Below the pieces are notes generated by a model. It saw only the letters and a list, made by a program, of their open reading frames with translations. It made no database searches and was not told the DNA's origin. From Nostoc sp. UHCC 0870 (GTDB lineage: Bacteria; Cyanobacteriota; Cyanobacteriia; Cyanobacteriales; Nostocaceae): a DNA stretch of 64,000 nt. Position numbers and translations under genes: made by a program. Positions 45,601 to 53,820 of the stretch are shown here, piece after piece. Location: positions 1,550,001-1,614,000 of the forward strand of contig NZ_CP091913.1 of the NCBI RefSeq assembly GCF_022063185.1. Direction: 5' to 3'. Each line of letters begins with the position of its first letter. Within the stretch, counting starts at the first letter, position 1.

Positions 45601-48011
45601 TTGTCGTTCATAATTTTATTATCCACTGGCAAGAGCCACTCACAGCAACACTCAATCCCTTCCTACAAACCTATGCCCGTGCATTAAATAGTGGTGATTT
45701 GATCTATGCTGCTTATGCAGCTTATGGTTATTGCTACAATGCTTACTTTGCTGGTCAAGAATTAACTAAATTAGCTGATGAATTGGCGATTTATGGGACA
45801 GCAATGGAAAAAAATCATCAAAAAAATGCACTTAATTACAACAATATTTATCATCAAGTAGTCCTAAATTTAATCGAGCCAAAAACCAAGCCTTGGGAAT
45901 TAGTTGGTAGAGCCTACAATGAAGAATCAATGCTGGCATTAAATGAAGCGGCTAATGATGGCTCTGCTTTATGGCATTTCTTTGTAAATAAATTGATACT
46001 GTGCTATTTGTTTCAAGCATTAGAACTCGCGGTGGAATATGCGGTTAAAGCTAAACAATATTCTAGTTCAGGATACGCAATGCCTAACATCCCATTGCTG
46101 AACTTTTATGATTCTCTAGTGCAACTAGCTTTATTCCCTACAGCATCACTCACAGAACAACAGGAGATTTTACAGCAGGTAGCAGAAAATCAAGAGATAA
46201 TGCAACAGTGGGCAAATTATGCACCCATGAATCAGTTACATCGATTCTATTTAGTGGAGGCGGAAAAGCATCGAGTTTTAGGTCATAAAACCACAGCAAT
46301 GGAATTGTACGACCTAGCTATTTCTCAAGCCACAGAAAGCGGCTACATTCAAGACGCTGCACTCAGCAATGAACTAGCTGCTAAATTTTTCCTCAACTGG
46401 GGTAAAGACAAAGTTGCTCAAGCATATATACAAGAAGCATACTACTGTTATGCCCGTTGGGGTGCAAAGACCAAAATAGAAGACTTAGAACAACGCTACC
46501 CACAATTACTGCGGCTGATTCTGCAACAAAAAGCCCTCAAACTAGATGTGGGAGAACGACTGATTAGTACAGTGAAGTACAGCAACTCAATTCAGTCCTC
46601 AACCCATCTTTCAAATTCTTCTAGCAGCCATTCGGAACTAGATTTTGGCTCAATTTTAAAAGCCTCCCAAGCCATATCTACCGCCATTCAGCTAGAGGAA
46701 CTAATTGAAAGGTTAACTCAGATTATTCTCGAAAATGCTGGTGCAGATAAGTGTGCGTTAATTCTCTTGCAGGATGAATCATGGCAAGTCAGAGCGATTA
46801 CCACCCTAGAAAGCACAATATTACAAACAGCACCACTTGATCATCATCCTAGTGTCCCAGTTCAGCTAATTCAGTATGTCAAAAATACCCTGGAAACAGT
46901 AGTCATTGATGATCTCAAAACCCCTATACAGAGCGTGATTGGGGAATATATGCACCAACATCAACCCCAGAGTGTACTGTGTATGCCCATTTGCTACCAA
47001 GGGCAGTTATTGGGGATATTGTATTTAGAAAATAAAATAACAACAGGTGTATTTTTAGGCGATCGCCTGGATATACTCAAATTATTAACCTCTCAAGCTG
47101 CCATTTCCCTAGAAAATGCCCTCCTCTACAACACCCTAGAGCAGAAAGTTGAGCAGCGCACCCAAGAACTACACCACAAAAATCAGCAACTATCCCATAC
47201 CCTCCAAGAATTACAACATACTCAAGCGCAACTAATTCACGCTGAAAAAATGTCAAGTTTAGGAGAAATGGTTGCAGGTATTGCCCATGAAATTAATAAC
47301 CCAATTAGCTTTATTTACGGAAATATTACTTATCTTCAAGAATATTTTCAGGAATTACTTGATGGTATTCATCTCTATCAGCAACAATATCCCCAACCCA
47401 CTATTGAGATTAAAAATTATCTCCAGAAAATAGATTTAGATTACATAATTAACGACGTAGCCAAGCTACTAAACTCAATGCAAAATGGTAGTGAACGCAT
47501 TCAAAATATTGTCTTATCTCTGCGAAATTTTGCCCGTCTTGATGAATCAGAAACTAAACCCGTGAATATTCATGACGGTATTGAGAATACACTGTTAATT
47601 CTGCAACACAGATTCAATAAAATTGCCATCATCAAAGACTATAGTGAACTACCATTTGTGAATTGTCACGCCAAACAAATTAATCAGGTGATGATGAATA
47701 TTTTGAATAACGCCATTGATGCTTTAAATGCAGCAGAAATCAACAATCCTAGCATTACCATTCGTACTGCCACCAGCAGCAATTCCTTAACTCCCAGTAT
47801 TAGTATTCGCATTACTGATAATGGGACTGGCATTTCTGAGGAAGTCCAAAAACGAGTATTTGACCCCTTCTTTACCACAAAACCGGTTGGTAAAGGAACA
47901 GGATTAGGATTAGCCGTAGCTTACTCTATTGTGTCCACTCATCATGGACAAATTAATCTTGTTTCTCAATTAGGACAGGGAACAGAATTTGAGATTATCT
48001 TGCCCATTTAA
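42618..48011 (+). CDS. HstK-type dual Ser/Thr and histidine kinase with AAA ATPase
   Basis: 1797 residues in one protein. Order: Hanks-type Ser/Thr kinase (1-275; VVIKLLK with Lys36, HKDIKPAN at 128-135, IDFS at 148-151 with Ser in place of the Gly of DFG), AAA/STAND-like ATPase (about 300-560; Walker A GFSGIGKT at 330-337, LVIFLDDLQWADSASLNL), a long TPR-like helical region (about 750-1330), GAF (about 1360-1505), coiled coil, HisKA (GIAHEINNPIS, His1557) and HATPase (NILNNAIDAL, DNGTGI, GKGTGLGLAVAYS). This design is known as HstK in Anabaena and is probably cytoplasmic. It stands as a single gene. Confidence 0.93.
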   Translation: MISIPGYILTEELYNGSRTLVYRAVRESDLLPVVIKLLKNPYPSFRELVQFRNQYTIAKNLQLPEIIQTYSLEPYQNAYALVMEDFRGISIKEWINKYETNLSLSDFLSIAIALCNTLDILMRECIIHKDIKPANILINPETKQVKLIDFSIASLLPRETQSLMNPNVLEGTLAYLSPEQTGRMNRGIDYRTDLYSLGITFYELLTGELPFPSNDPIELVHYHIAKTAPLANEINPNIPFILSEIISKLMAKNAEDRYQSALGLKYDLEKCLFQLKEIGRIEDFKIAQRDVCDRFIIPDKLYGRETEVTTLLKAFDRVSQGTTEMMLVAGFSGIGKTVVVNEVHKPVVKQRGYFIKGKFDQFNRNIPLSAFVQAFRDLMGQLLTESDAQIQEYKRHILAAVGENGQVIIEVIPELERIIGKQPLAVELSGNAAQNRFNLLFQKFVQVFTTKEHPLVIFLDDLQWADSASLNLMQLLMSESATEYLLLIGAYRDNEVSSAHPLMVTLAEIIKCQGKINTITLAPLSNFSLNQLVADTLSCSPVIAQALTQLVYQKTQGNPFFSTQFLKALYEDGLITFDWDNRNWQCDISAVKALAISHDVVEFMSLQLQKLPPSTQNILQLAACIGNQFDLKTLALVCEQSIVETATCLWNALQSGLILPQTEIYKFFVGAENQDMTQDNAEIFVYKFLHDRVQQAAYSLIPEDQKQLTHVKIGRLLWENTLEAELEEQVFAIANQLNIGIEHFHEPRERHELSRLNFMAGKKAKASTAHNAALAYLKISIQLLPINPWQSDYNFTLSLYNEATEASYLSGELESMENFAQEVLQQAKAVIDTAKVYEVKIDAYTSQGQLLAAIDTAMQFLQPMGIEFPQTPTNADFVEALQEIQANLRGKTVAELVDLPEMQNPELLAALRVLVKLTTPAYMAKPELHRLVVLKEVVLSIKYGNCSASALGYSGYGLMLCGQTNTISTGYEFGKLALQILSKFPEREYEGIVMFVVHNFIIHWQEPLTATLNPFLQTYARALNSGDLIYAAYAAYGYCYNAYFAGQELTKLADELAIYGTAMEKNHQKNALNYNNIYHQVVLNLIEPKTKPWELVGRAYNEESMLALNEAANDGSALWHFFVNKLILCYLFQALELAVEYAVKAKQYSSSGYAMPNIPLLNFYDSLVQLALFPTASLTEQQEILQQVAENQEIMQQWANYAPMNQLHRFYLVEAEKHRVLGHKTTAMELYDLAISQATESGYIQDAALSNELAAKFFLNWGKDKVAQAYIQEAYYCYARWGAKTKIEDLEQRYPQLLRLILQQKALKLDVGERLISTVKYSNSIQSSTHLSNSSSSHSELDFGSILKASQAISTAIQLEELIERLTQIILENAGADKCALILLQDESWQVRAITTLESTILQTAPLDHHPSVPVQLIQYVKNTLETVVIDDLKTPIQSVIGEYMHQHQPQSVLCMPICYQGQLLGILYLENKITTGVFLGDRLDILKLLTSQAAISLENALLYNTLEQKVEQRTQELHHKNQQLSHTLQELQHTQAQLIHAEKMSSLGEMVAGIAHEINNPISFIYGNITYLQEYFQELLDGIHLYQQQYPQPTIEIKNYLQKIDLDYIINDVAKLLNSMQNGSERIQNIVLSLRNFARLDESETKPVNIHDGIENTLLILQHRFNKIAIIKDYSELPFVNCHAKQINQVMMNILNNAIDALNAAEINNPSITIRTATSSNSLTPSISIRITDNGTGISEEVQKRVFDPFFTTKPVGKGTGLGLAVAYSIVSTHHGQINLVSQLGQGTEFEIILPI

Positions 48012-48064
48012 GGATGAGATTATGGTAATTTACCTACCTATAAATCCCGCATTTCTCACAAACA

Positions 48065-48127
48065 GTAGGGGCGGGTTCACAGATATGCTCGAATCATTCA
48101 CGAATATTTTGCTCAACCCGCCCCTAC
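48065..48127. repeat. MITE-like palindromic element (63 bp)
   Basis: GTAGGGGCGGGTT (48065-48077) and AACCCGCCCCTAC (48115-48127) are perfect 13-base terminal inverted repeats around an AT-rich centre. This GC-rich sequence type is a dispersed repeat of Nostoc genomes. It follows the HstK-type stop by about 50 bases and could serve as its terminator. Confidence 0.8.
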
Positions 48128-48264
48128 GGACTCTGGACTGAGGTGGCAATAATTGGTGAAAAATCCGGGTAAATCACTTCTAAACAAACATCTGCGAAAA
48201 TTACTGAAGCAATATCTTGGTAGTGGAGTGTACATTCAAAGTTACGGGTATCTACTACTGTGCA

Positions 48265-49719
48265 ATGAATCCTCACAAAACGAAATCCTGGGAAGAAGTT
48301 CGGGCTGCTTTTCAAAAAATCTGGGGTTATGAAGATTTTCGTCCGCCACAGGGAGAAATCGTCAACAGTTTATTATCACAAAAAGATGCACTCATAATCA
48401 TGCCCACAGGGGGCGGAAAATCAATTTGTTTTCAACTACCTGCACTGCTACAAACAGGGTTGACTTTGGTTGTTTCTCCATTAGTAGCCCTCATGGAAAA
48501 TCAAGTACAGGAACTTCTTCAAAGTCAGCAAAAAGCCGCATTGTTGCATAGTGAATTACCATCATTTCAACGACGTGCAACTTTGCAAGCATTAGACAGA
48601 CAACAGCTAAGATTACTGTATTTATCACCAGAAACTTTATTAAGTCCCCCAGTTTGGGAACGCTTATGTCAGCCACAATTGCAAATTAATGGCTTAATCT
48701 TAGATGAAGCACATTGTCTGGTGCAGTGGGGTGAAACTTTTCGCCCAGCTTACCGCAGATTAGGGGCTGTTAGACCTGCATTACTCAAACATAAGCCACC
48801 AGGAACTAAAATTAGCATTGCTGCATTTACCGCTACGGCTGACCCCTTAGCGCAAAAAACTATCCAAACAGTTTTACAATTACAGCAACCTGAGATTTTT
48901 CGCCTCAATCCCTACCGTCCTAATTTGCATCCCACCGTCCGCATTGCTTGGACACCAAGGGGGAGAAAACAGCAATTAGTCAAATTTATTCAAAATCGAC
49001 CACAACAAGCTGGATTAATTTATGTCCGCACCAGGCGAGATAGTGAAAATCTAGCTGCTTGGTTAGCAGAGATGGGTTATAAAACCGCTAGCTATCATGC
49101 AGGTTTGGGTGCAACAGAACGCCGGGCTGTTGAAGCTAGTTGGTTGGGTGGTAAGATTCCCTTTGTGGTGTGTACCTGCGCCTTTGGGATGGGGATAAAT
49201 AAACCTGATGTGCGCTGGGTTATTCACTATCACGCGCCGCACCTGTTGTCTGAATATGTGCAGGAAATTGGACGTGCGGGAAGGGATGGTAAACCGGCTG
49301 AGGCTTTGACATTAGTGAGTGAGCCTACAGGGTGGCTAGATCCAGATGATAAACAAAGACAACAGTTTTTTCAAGAACAAATGCGATCGCAGCAGCAAAA
49401 AGCCCAGCAGTTAATCAAAAAACTACCACAACAGGGAGAAGTTAACGCTATAACTAAACAATTTCCCGATAGTGCGATCGCTTTAGCTTTACTGCATAGT
49501 GGTGGACAATTAAGCTGGCTTGATCCTTTCAATTACAAAATAGAACACAAGGTAAAAAAACAGTCATCAACACAATTGCAGGCTTCCCAGCAAATGACTC
49601 AATACTTAACTACTAAACAGTGCCGTTGGCAGTTTTTGTTAAATGCCTTCGGTTTTGGCGAGGAAGCCAATAACTGGCACTGTGGACACTGTGATAATTG
49701 TCGAAAATACTTTCAATAA
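48265..49719 (+). CDS. recQ: RecQ-type ATP-dependent DNA helicase (short form)
   Basis: 3'-5' SF2 helicase for recombination repair and replication restart. 484 residues: FRPPQGEIVNSLL, Walker A MPTGGGKSICFQLP, LDEAHCLVQWG (DEAH), AFTATADP, VCTCAFGMGINKPDVRWVIHY and YVQEIGRAGRDGKPA. The end is a four-Cys zinc-binding subdomain (CRWQFLLNAFG then WHCGHCDNC), after which the protein stops; the winged-helix and HRDC domains of full RecQ are missing. The start is the ATG at 48265; frames running further upstream add unconserved residues. Short RecQ forms are known in cyanobacteria, so truncation may be natural. Confidence 0.92.
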   Translation: MNPHKTKSWEEVRAAFQKIWGYEDFRPPQGEIVNSLLSQKDALIIMPTGGGKSICFQLPALLQTGLTLVVSPLVALMENQVQELLQSQQKAALLHSELPSFQRRATLQALDRQQLRLLYLSPETLLSPPVWERLCQPQLQINGLILDEAHCLVQWGETFRPAYRRLGAVRPALLKHKPPGTKISIAAFTATADPLAQKTIQTVLQLQQPEIFRLNPYRPNLHPTVRIAWTPRGRKQQLVKFIQNRPQQAGLIYVRTRRDSENLAAWLAEMGYKTASYHAGLGATERRAVEASWLGGKIPFVVCTCAFGMGINKPDVRWVIHYHAPHLLSEYVQEIGRAGRDGKPAEALTLVSEPTGWLDPDDKQRQQFFQEQMRSQQQKAQQLIKKLPQQGEVNAITKQFPDSAIALALLHSGGQLSWLDPFNYKIEHKVKKQSSTQLQASQQMTQYLTTKQCRWQFLLNAFGFGEEANNWHCGHCDNCRKYFQ

Positions 49720-49853
49720 ACTTAGGTTACAGGTCAAAAAACTACAGAATTACATGAAAATTTATACACAAAACCTGCAAATGTAGGCTTTGTGTATAAA
49801 TTAGTGTATATACAGTTCTAATCAGGCTAGCTTCGACTATTCAGAGTTACTGC

Positions 49854-50471
49854 TTAGGTAGATGCTGGCTTTTTCTTTAAGAATCCGCCCAAAGAACCAA
49901 CTACCAACAAACCTAAAATTGTGCCAGGTTCAGGAATCATGGTTGCTGTTAACTGACCACCATTATCCAATCTACAGTTTGGAAATGTACTGCACACTTC
50001 TGGGGATAGGTCATCTTTCAGGAAAATCCTCGCTGTTTGTAGTCCTTCAGCTGGATTGAGATAAGTATAGAAATCTAACCCTGTTACTACGGTGTTAAAG
50101 TCGATGCCTAAATCAAAGCCGTTAGCTGCGTCATAGTTGCCAGTTTGCAGCACAGTTTTTGTAACTGTATCAAAGTTGAAATTGAAAGTAGTATCAGCAG
50201 GATTAGGAAAACTATAATTGAATGCTTGCAACAAATTTCCATCGGGGCTAAAGAAGGAAATAGCAAATCTATTTAGCTGATCTCTGGTGACAATAGTTCC
50301 ATCAAAAATATCGTTATAGCTGAACTTTCCTGTTGCTGTATAACCTTGGTCTCCTTGCCAATCAAGCTCAAAATTAGCTGCATTGGCACTAGAAACATTA
50401 ATTAAAGTAGCCATTGAGGTGACAGCAACAACGGCTATTTTCGCTGTGATTTGGTTACAAGTGGGTTTCAT
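49854..50471 (-). CDS. Secreted PEP-CTERM sorting-signal protein
   Basis: 205 residues. Signal peptide at 1-32 (KIAVVAVTSMATLINVSSANA), a beta-rich body of about 145 residues with no recognised enzyme motif, and a C-terminal PEP-CTERM signal: MIPEPGTILGLLVVGSLGGF followed by the basic end LKKKPAST. Such proteins are sorted by an exosortase to the cell surface or extracellular matrix. No exosortase gene is in this window. The body resembles repeated cyanobacterial PEP-CTERM proteins of unknown role. Long AT-rich DNA upstream. Confidence 0.85.
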   Translation of the reverse strand: MKPTCNQITAKIAVVAVTSMATLINVSSANAANFELDWQGDQGYTATGKFSYNDIFDGTIVTRDQLNRFAISFFSPDGNLLQAFNYSFPNPADTTFNFNFDTVTKTVLQTGNYDAANGFDLGIDFNTVVTGLDFYTYLNPAEGLQTARIFLKDDLSPEVCSTFPNCRLDNGGQLTATMIPEPGTILGLLVVGSLGGFLKKKPAST

Positions 50472-51019
50472 TTGCTTGATAGTAGTAGTAAATTATGATG
50501 TTGTTTGAATTATCAGTATTTTTTGTTAATATTGACCAAAAAATACTAATCTTTCGGCAAAAGGTGAACTATACAAAGTGGATTAATGCCTCTAACTAGA
50601 CACGTGAAACCTAGCAAAGTCGATGAATAATAGGCTCTGCTGATAATAACCAGATGCTCTTTTATCTGGAAATATGTGATAACAATTGGTCTTGTTTGGA
50701 ATAGTTAATCCCTAAAACACCTTTGCGGAAATTCTACCATTAGATCCAATATACTCACATTTTTATATTTAAATTTTCCAAAAAAAAATGCAAAAAATAC
50801 TTCTAAATTTAGACAGGAATTTATAGCTAAATTAAATTTCTCTTTACCTGTCTTTAACCAAAAATCGTTAGAGTAATATCACAAGATTAAATAAAATAAT
50901 TACTAAATTTTAAAAGCTTATTTTCTATTTGCAACCTATTATTTAAACGAATCATTATCCAACCTTAATCAAAACAAATTAACTTTTAACTGGCATTTTT
51001 ATGTAACCAAAAAATCTTT
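50472..51019. other. Intergenic region between divergent secreted proteins, with a Pho box
   Basis: About 550 bases, strongly AT-rich. It contains a Pho box at 50842-50860 and must hold promoters for the PEP-CTERM gene and the PhoX-family gene. No gene is supported. Confidence 0.6.
50842..50860 (+). promoter_or_regulatory. Probable Pho box (PhoB/SphR-type operator)
   Basis: CTTTACCT, spacer GTC, TTTAACCA: two octamers close to the cyanobacterial consensus (C/T)TTAACC(T/A), 11 bases apart, 160 bases before the PhoX-family start. The first has one mismatch, the second none. It fits phosphate-starvation control of that gene. Confidence 0.6.
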
Positions 51020-52330
51020 ATGCAATTATCAAGACGCAAATTCTTCACATTAGCGGGTGCTAGTGCGGCTGGCACTTTAGCTGTATCTCCTTTGGAAGCA
51101 CTTGTTGCCAGAAAAGCCTTTGGTCAAAGAATTGGCAGAGGATATGGGTCGCTTTTACCAGACCCCAATGGTTTGTTAGAGTTACCCGAAGGATTTCAGT
51201 ATCGAATTTTATCTCGTACTGGCGACCTCATGGCCGATGGCAATCCAGTTCCTGGTACTCACGATGGTATGGCGGCTTTCCCTGGAGGTAGAAACACAAC
51301 AATTCTGATTTGCAACCATGAACTAAGCAACACTTCTGGTACAGAAGTAAGAGTGCCGAATCGCTACGATCCCGTTAGCAGAGGTGGTACTACTACCCTG
51401 GTTGTAGGGCCTAATCGTCAACTAATCAAACAGTTTGCCTCTCTCGGTGGAACTATTCGTAACTGTGCAGGTGGTCCAACTCCTTGGGGTTCATGGATTA
51501 CTTGTGAAGAAAATGTCAGCGTACCTGGTAGCCCTGATGGGTCTACAAGATACCACGGTTATAACTTTGAGGTGCCAGCTAGTGCTACTCAGCCTGTAGA
51601 GCCAGTACCTCTAATTGCTATGGGACGCTTTAATCATGAAGCTGTGGCTGTAGACCCTGCAACTGGATATGTCTATCAGACTGAAGATAGAGGAGATAGT
51701 CTCTTCTACCGCTTTATTCCTAACGTACCTGGCAAGCTAGCAGAGGGTGGTAAGCTCGAAGCTCTAGTCATCAAAGGTAGACCTCAAAGCATCACTAATA
51801 ATAGAGGTGCTAATAGCGGACTATACCCAATAGGACAGAAATTTGCTGTAGAGTGGGTGGAAATTCTTAACCCTGACCCAGCTACAGATAATGTCCGAGC
51901 AGAAGGTTTTAACGCGGGTGCAGCTCAGTTTTCCCGTGGAGAAGGCATTTGGTATGGCAACGGTGAGATTTACTTCTGTGCTACTAATGGTGGCGCAAAT
52001 AGTGGTGGTCAGGTCTGGCGGTACATTCCCAGAGATGAGACAATTGACCTGTTTGTAGAGTCTCCATCTAGAGATGATCTTGAAGCTCCTGATAACATTG
52101 TTGTAGCACCTTTTGGTGATCTCATCCTTTGCGAAGATGGGGGTGGTGAAAATTACTTAAGAGGTGTAACACCCCAAGGTGAACTCTATAATTTTGCACG
52201 TAACGCCTTGAATAGTAGCGAATTGTGTGGAGCTTGCTTCTCTCCCGATGGTAAGACGATGTTTGTCAACATCCAAAGCCCCGGTATTATTTTCGCAATT
52301 TGGGGTCCTTGGAGTAGTAAAAGGGGCTAA
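51020..52330 (+). CDS. PhoX-family (DUF839) Tat-exported protein
   Basis: 436 residues with a twin-arginine signal SRRKFF (4-9) and a hydrophobic stretch up to about residue 27, so it is exported folded. The body is DUF839/PhoX-like: GTHDGMAAFPGGRNTTILICNHEL, PTPWGSWITCEENV, GRFNHEAVAVDPATGYVYQTEDRGDSLFYRF and DNIVVAPFGDLILCEDGG. PhoX enzymes are calcium- and iron-dependent alkaline phosphatases; this protein is shorter than the classical ones, so phosphatase activity is probable rather than certain. A Pho box upstream supports a role in phosphate scavenging. ATG at 51020. Confidence 0.87.
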   Translation: MQLSRRKFFTLAGASAAGTLAVSPLEALVARKAFGQRIGRGYGSLLPDPNGLLELPEGFQYRILSRTGDLMADGNPVPGTHDGMAAFPGGRNTTILICNHELSNTSGTEVRVPNRYDPVSRGGTTTLVVGPNRQLIKQFASLGGTIRNCAGGPTPWGSWITCEENVSVPGSPDGSTRYHGYNFEVPASATQPVEPVPLIAMGRFNHEAVAVDPATGYVYQTEDRGDSLFYRFIPNVPGKLAEGGKLEALVIKGRPQSITNNRGANSGLYPIGQKFAVEWVEILNPDPATDNVRAEGFNAGAAQFSRGEGIWYGNGEIYFCATNGGANSGGQVWRYIPRDETIDLFVESPSRDDLEAPDNIVVAPFGDLILCEDGGGENYLRGVTPQGELYNFARNALNSSELCGACFSPDGKTMFVNIQSPGIIFAIWGPWSSKRG

Positions 52331-52370
52331 AAATAGTATTGAAAAACTTGCCTAAACTAAGATTTGACAC

Positions 52371-52393
52371 TCACCGCCCTAAAAGTGCGGTGA
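52371..52393. terminator. Hairpin between convergent genes, resembling an IS200/IS605 right end
   Basis: TCACCGC (52371-52377) pairs with GCGGTGA (52387-52393). The flanks TTTGACAC before and TTCTTCGTTCA after resemble the subterminal hairpin at the end of IS200/IS605-type elements in cyanobacteria. No transposase or left end is nearby, so it is a solo remnant or a coincidental terminator for the two genes that converge here. Confidence 0.5.
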
Positions 52394-52421
52394 TTCTTCG
52401 TTCATTACTGAGTCAATTGAG

Positions 52422-53591
52422 TTAACCCGTAGCTAAAGATAACTTCGGGACAAGTCTTTCTAAAACTTGCTTTAATACCATCGCTGTCCAATCGATATCA
52501 GCTTGGGTGGTATCACGTCCCAGGGTGAGGCGGATTCCTCCAAAAGCGGCTTTTTCTGGATAACCCATTGCTAACAATATGGGGCTGGGGCTAAGTTTAC
52601 CACTGTGACAAGCTGAACCTGCACTAATACCAATACCGGCTAAGTTAAGTTGGCGGACTAGGGTTTTACCGCTAAGTTTTTCACCGTCGGAGGATTCTAG
52701 ACAGAAACTAACGTGGTGGGGTAAACGATGTTCTAAATCGCCGGTGGGGATTAAACCGGGAACATCGGCTAACAAAGAAAATAAGCGATCGCGTAATTTA
52801 ATTAAACGTGGTGTTTCTGTGGCTAGTTCTTGTGCTGCGAGTTCGGCGGCGATTCCAAAGCCTGCGATCGCGGGTAATGCTTGTGTACCAGAACGCCAAC
52901 CCCTCTCTTGTCCACCACCACCGAGTAAGGGTATCAACTCCACGCCAGGACGGATATATAAAGCCCCTGCACCCTGTGAACCATATAATTTATGACTAGA
53001 CAAGCTCAATAAATCTACAGGTAGCTGCTGTACATCTATAGGTAAACGTCCTGCGGCTTGGACTGCATCGGTGTGGAATAAAGCCCCATGTTGTTGGACT
53101 ATCTTGCTTAATTCTGCAATTGGTTGGACTGTACCAATTTCACTTTGTCCGTAAATCACTGAAACTAAAACCGTGTTATGTCGCAAGGCGGCTTTTAAGT
53201 CTTGGGGATTGACTCTACCTTTTTTATCTACTCCCAAACGGGTGACTTCCCAACCCCACTTTTCTAGTAAATTGGCTGGTTCAGTAATTGCTGAGTGTTC
53301 CACGCTGGAAATAATCATGTGTTGTGGAACTGCGGACAGCCTAGCCACTCCCATAATTGCTAGATTATCAGCTTCCGTACCCCCGGAGGTAAACACAATC
53401 GCATCGGGATTAGCGGCATTAACTAAACCAGCTACTTGTACCCTAGCTTGTTCTACAATAGTTGCTGCCCGTTGTCCCCACTCATGTAGGCTAGAAGGAT
53501 TTCCCCATTGTTGGGTGAGTGCGGCTTGCATCGCTGCGATCGCTTCTGGGCGTGTGGGGGTAGTAGCACTGTAATCTAGATATATTTGCAT
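52422..53591 (-). CDS. Cysteine desulfurase (NifS/IscS type)
   Basis: PLP enzyme that takes sulfur from cysteine for Fe-S cluster, thiamin or tRNA sulfur transfer. 389 residues, class V aminotransferase fold: YLDYSATTPTRPEAI, TSGGTEADNLAIMG, HSAITEP, HTDAVQAAGRLPID, PLP lysine in LSSHKLYGSQGAG, and the sulfur-carrying Cys in SAGSACHSGKLSPSPIL. The flexible Cys loop resembles group I (NifS/IscS) enzymes. No isc, suf or nif genes are adjacent; several paralogues are usual in cyanobacteria, so I do not choose between nifS and iscS. Confidence 0.92.
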   Translation of the reverse strand: MQIYLDYSATTPTRPEAIAAMQAALTQQWGNPSSLHEWGQRAATIVEQARVQVAGLVNAANPDAIVFTSGGTEADNLAIMGVARLSAVPQHMIISSVEHSAITEPANLLEKWGWEVTRLGVDKKGRVNPQDLKAALRHNTVLVSVIYGQSEIGTVQPIAELSKIVQQHGALFHTDAVQAAGRLPIDVQQLPVDLLSLSSHKLYGSQGAGALYIRPGVELIPLLGGGGQERGWRSGTQALPAIAGFGIAAELAAQELATETPRLIKLRDRLFSLLADVPGLIPTGDLEHRLPHHVSFCLESSDGEKLSGKTLVRQLNLAGIGISAGSACHSGKLSPSPILLAMGYPEKAAFGGIRLTLGRDTTQADIDWTAMVLKQVLERLVPKLSLATG

Positions 53592-53597
53592 ATCAAT

Positions 53598-53646
53598 AAT
53601 GAGTAATGAGTGCTGAGTGCTGAGTAATGAGTGATGAGTAATGAGT
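53598..53646. repeat. Tandem AATGAGT/GTGCTGA repeat
   Basis: Degenerate heptamers (AATGAGT, GCTGAGT, GATGAGT) directly upstream of the cysteine desulfurase gene. The same GTGCTGA motif appears at 57547-57571. Confidence 0.88.
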
Positions 53647-53820
53647 TAAAAAACCGATGGACTAACACCCCGCTACGCTAACAGCACTCAGTAGAGTTTA
53701 GTATATTGCTGAAACCTTAAAAAAATGATTGATTACGCCTCGCCGGATAGATTTTTATGGGATAGGTAATTTGGGGAATGATAAATATGTTCACTCCCAA
53801 TCCACTTTTAGCCGATTACC

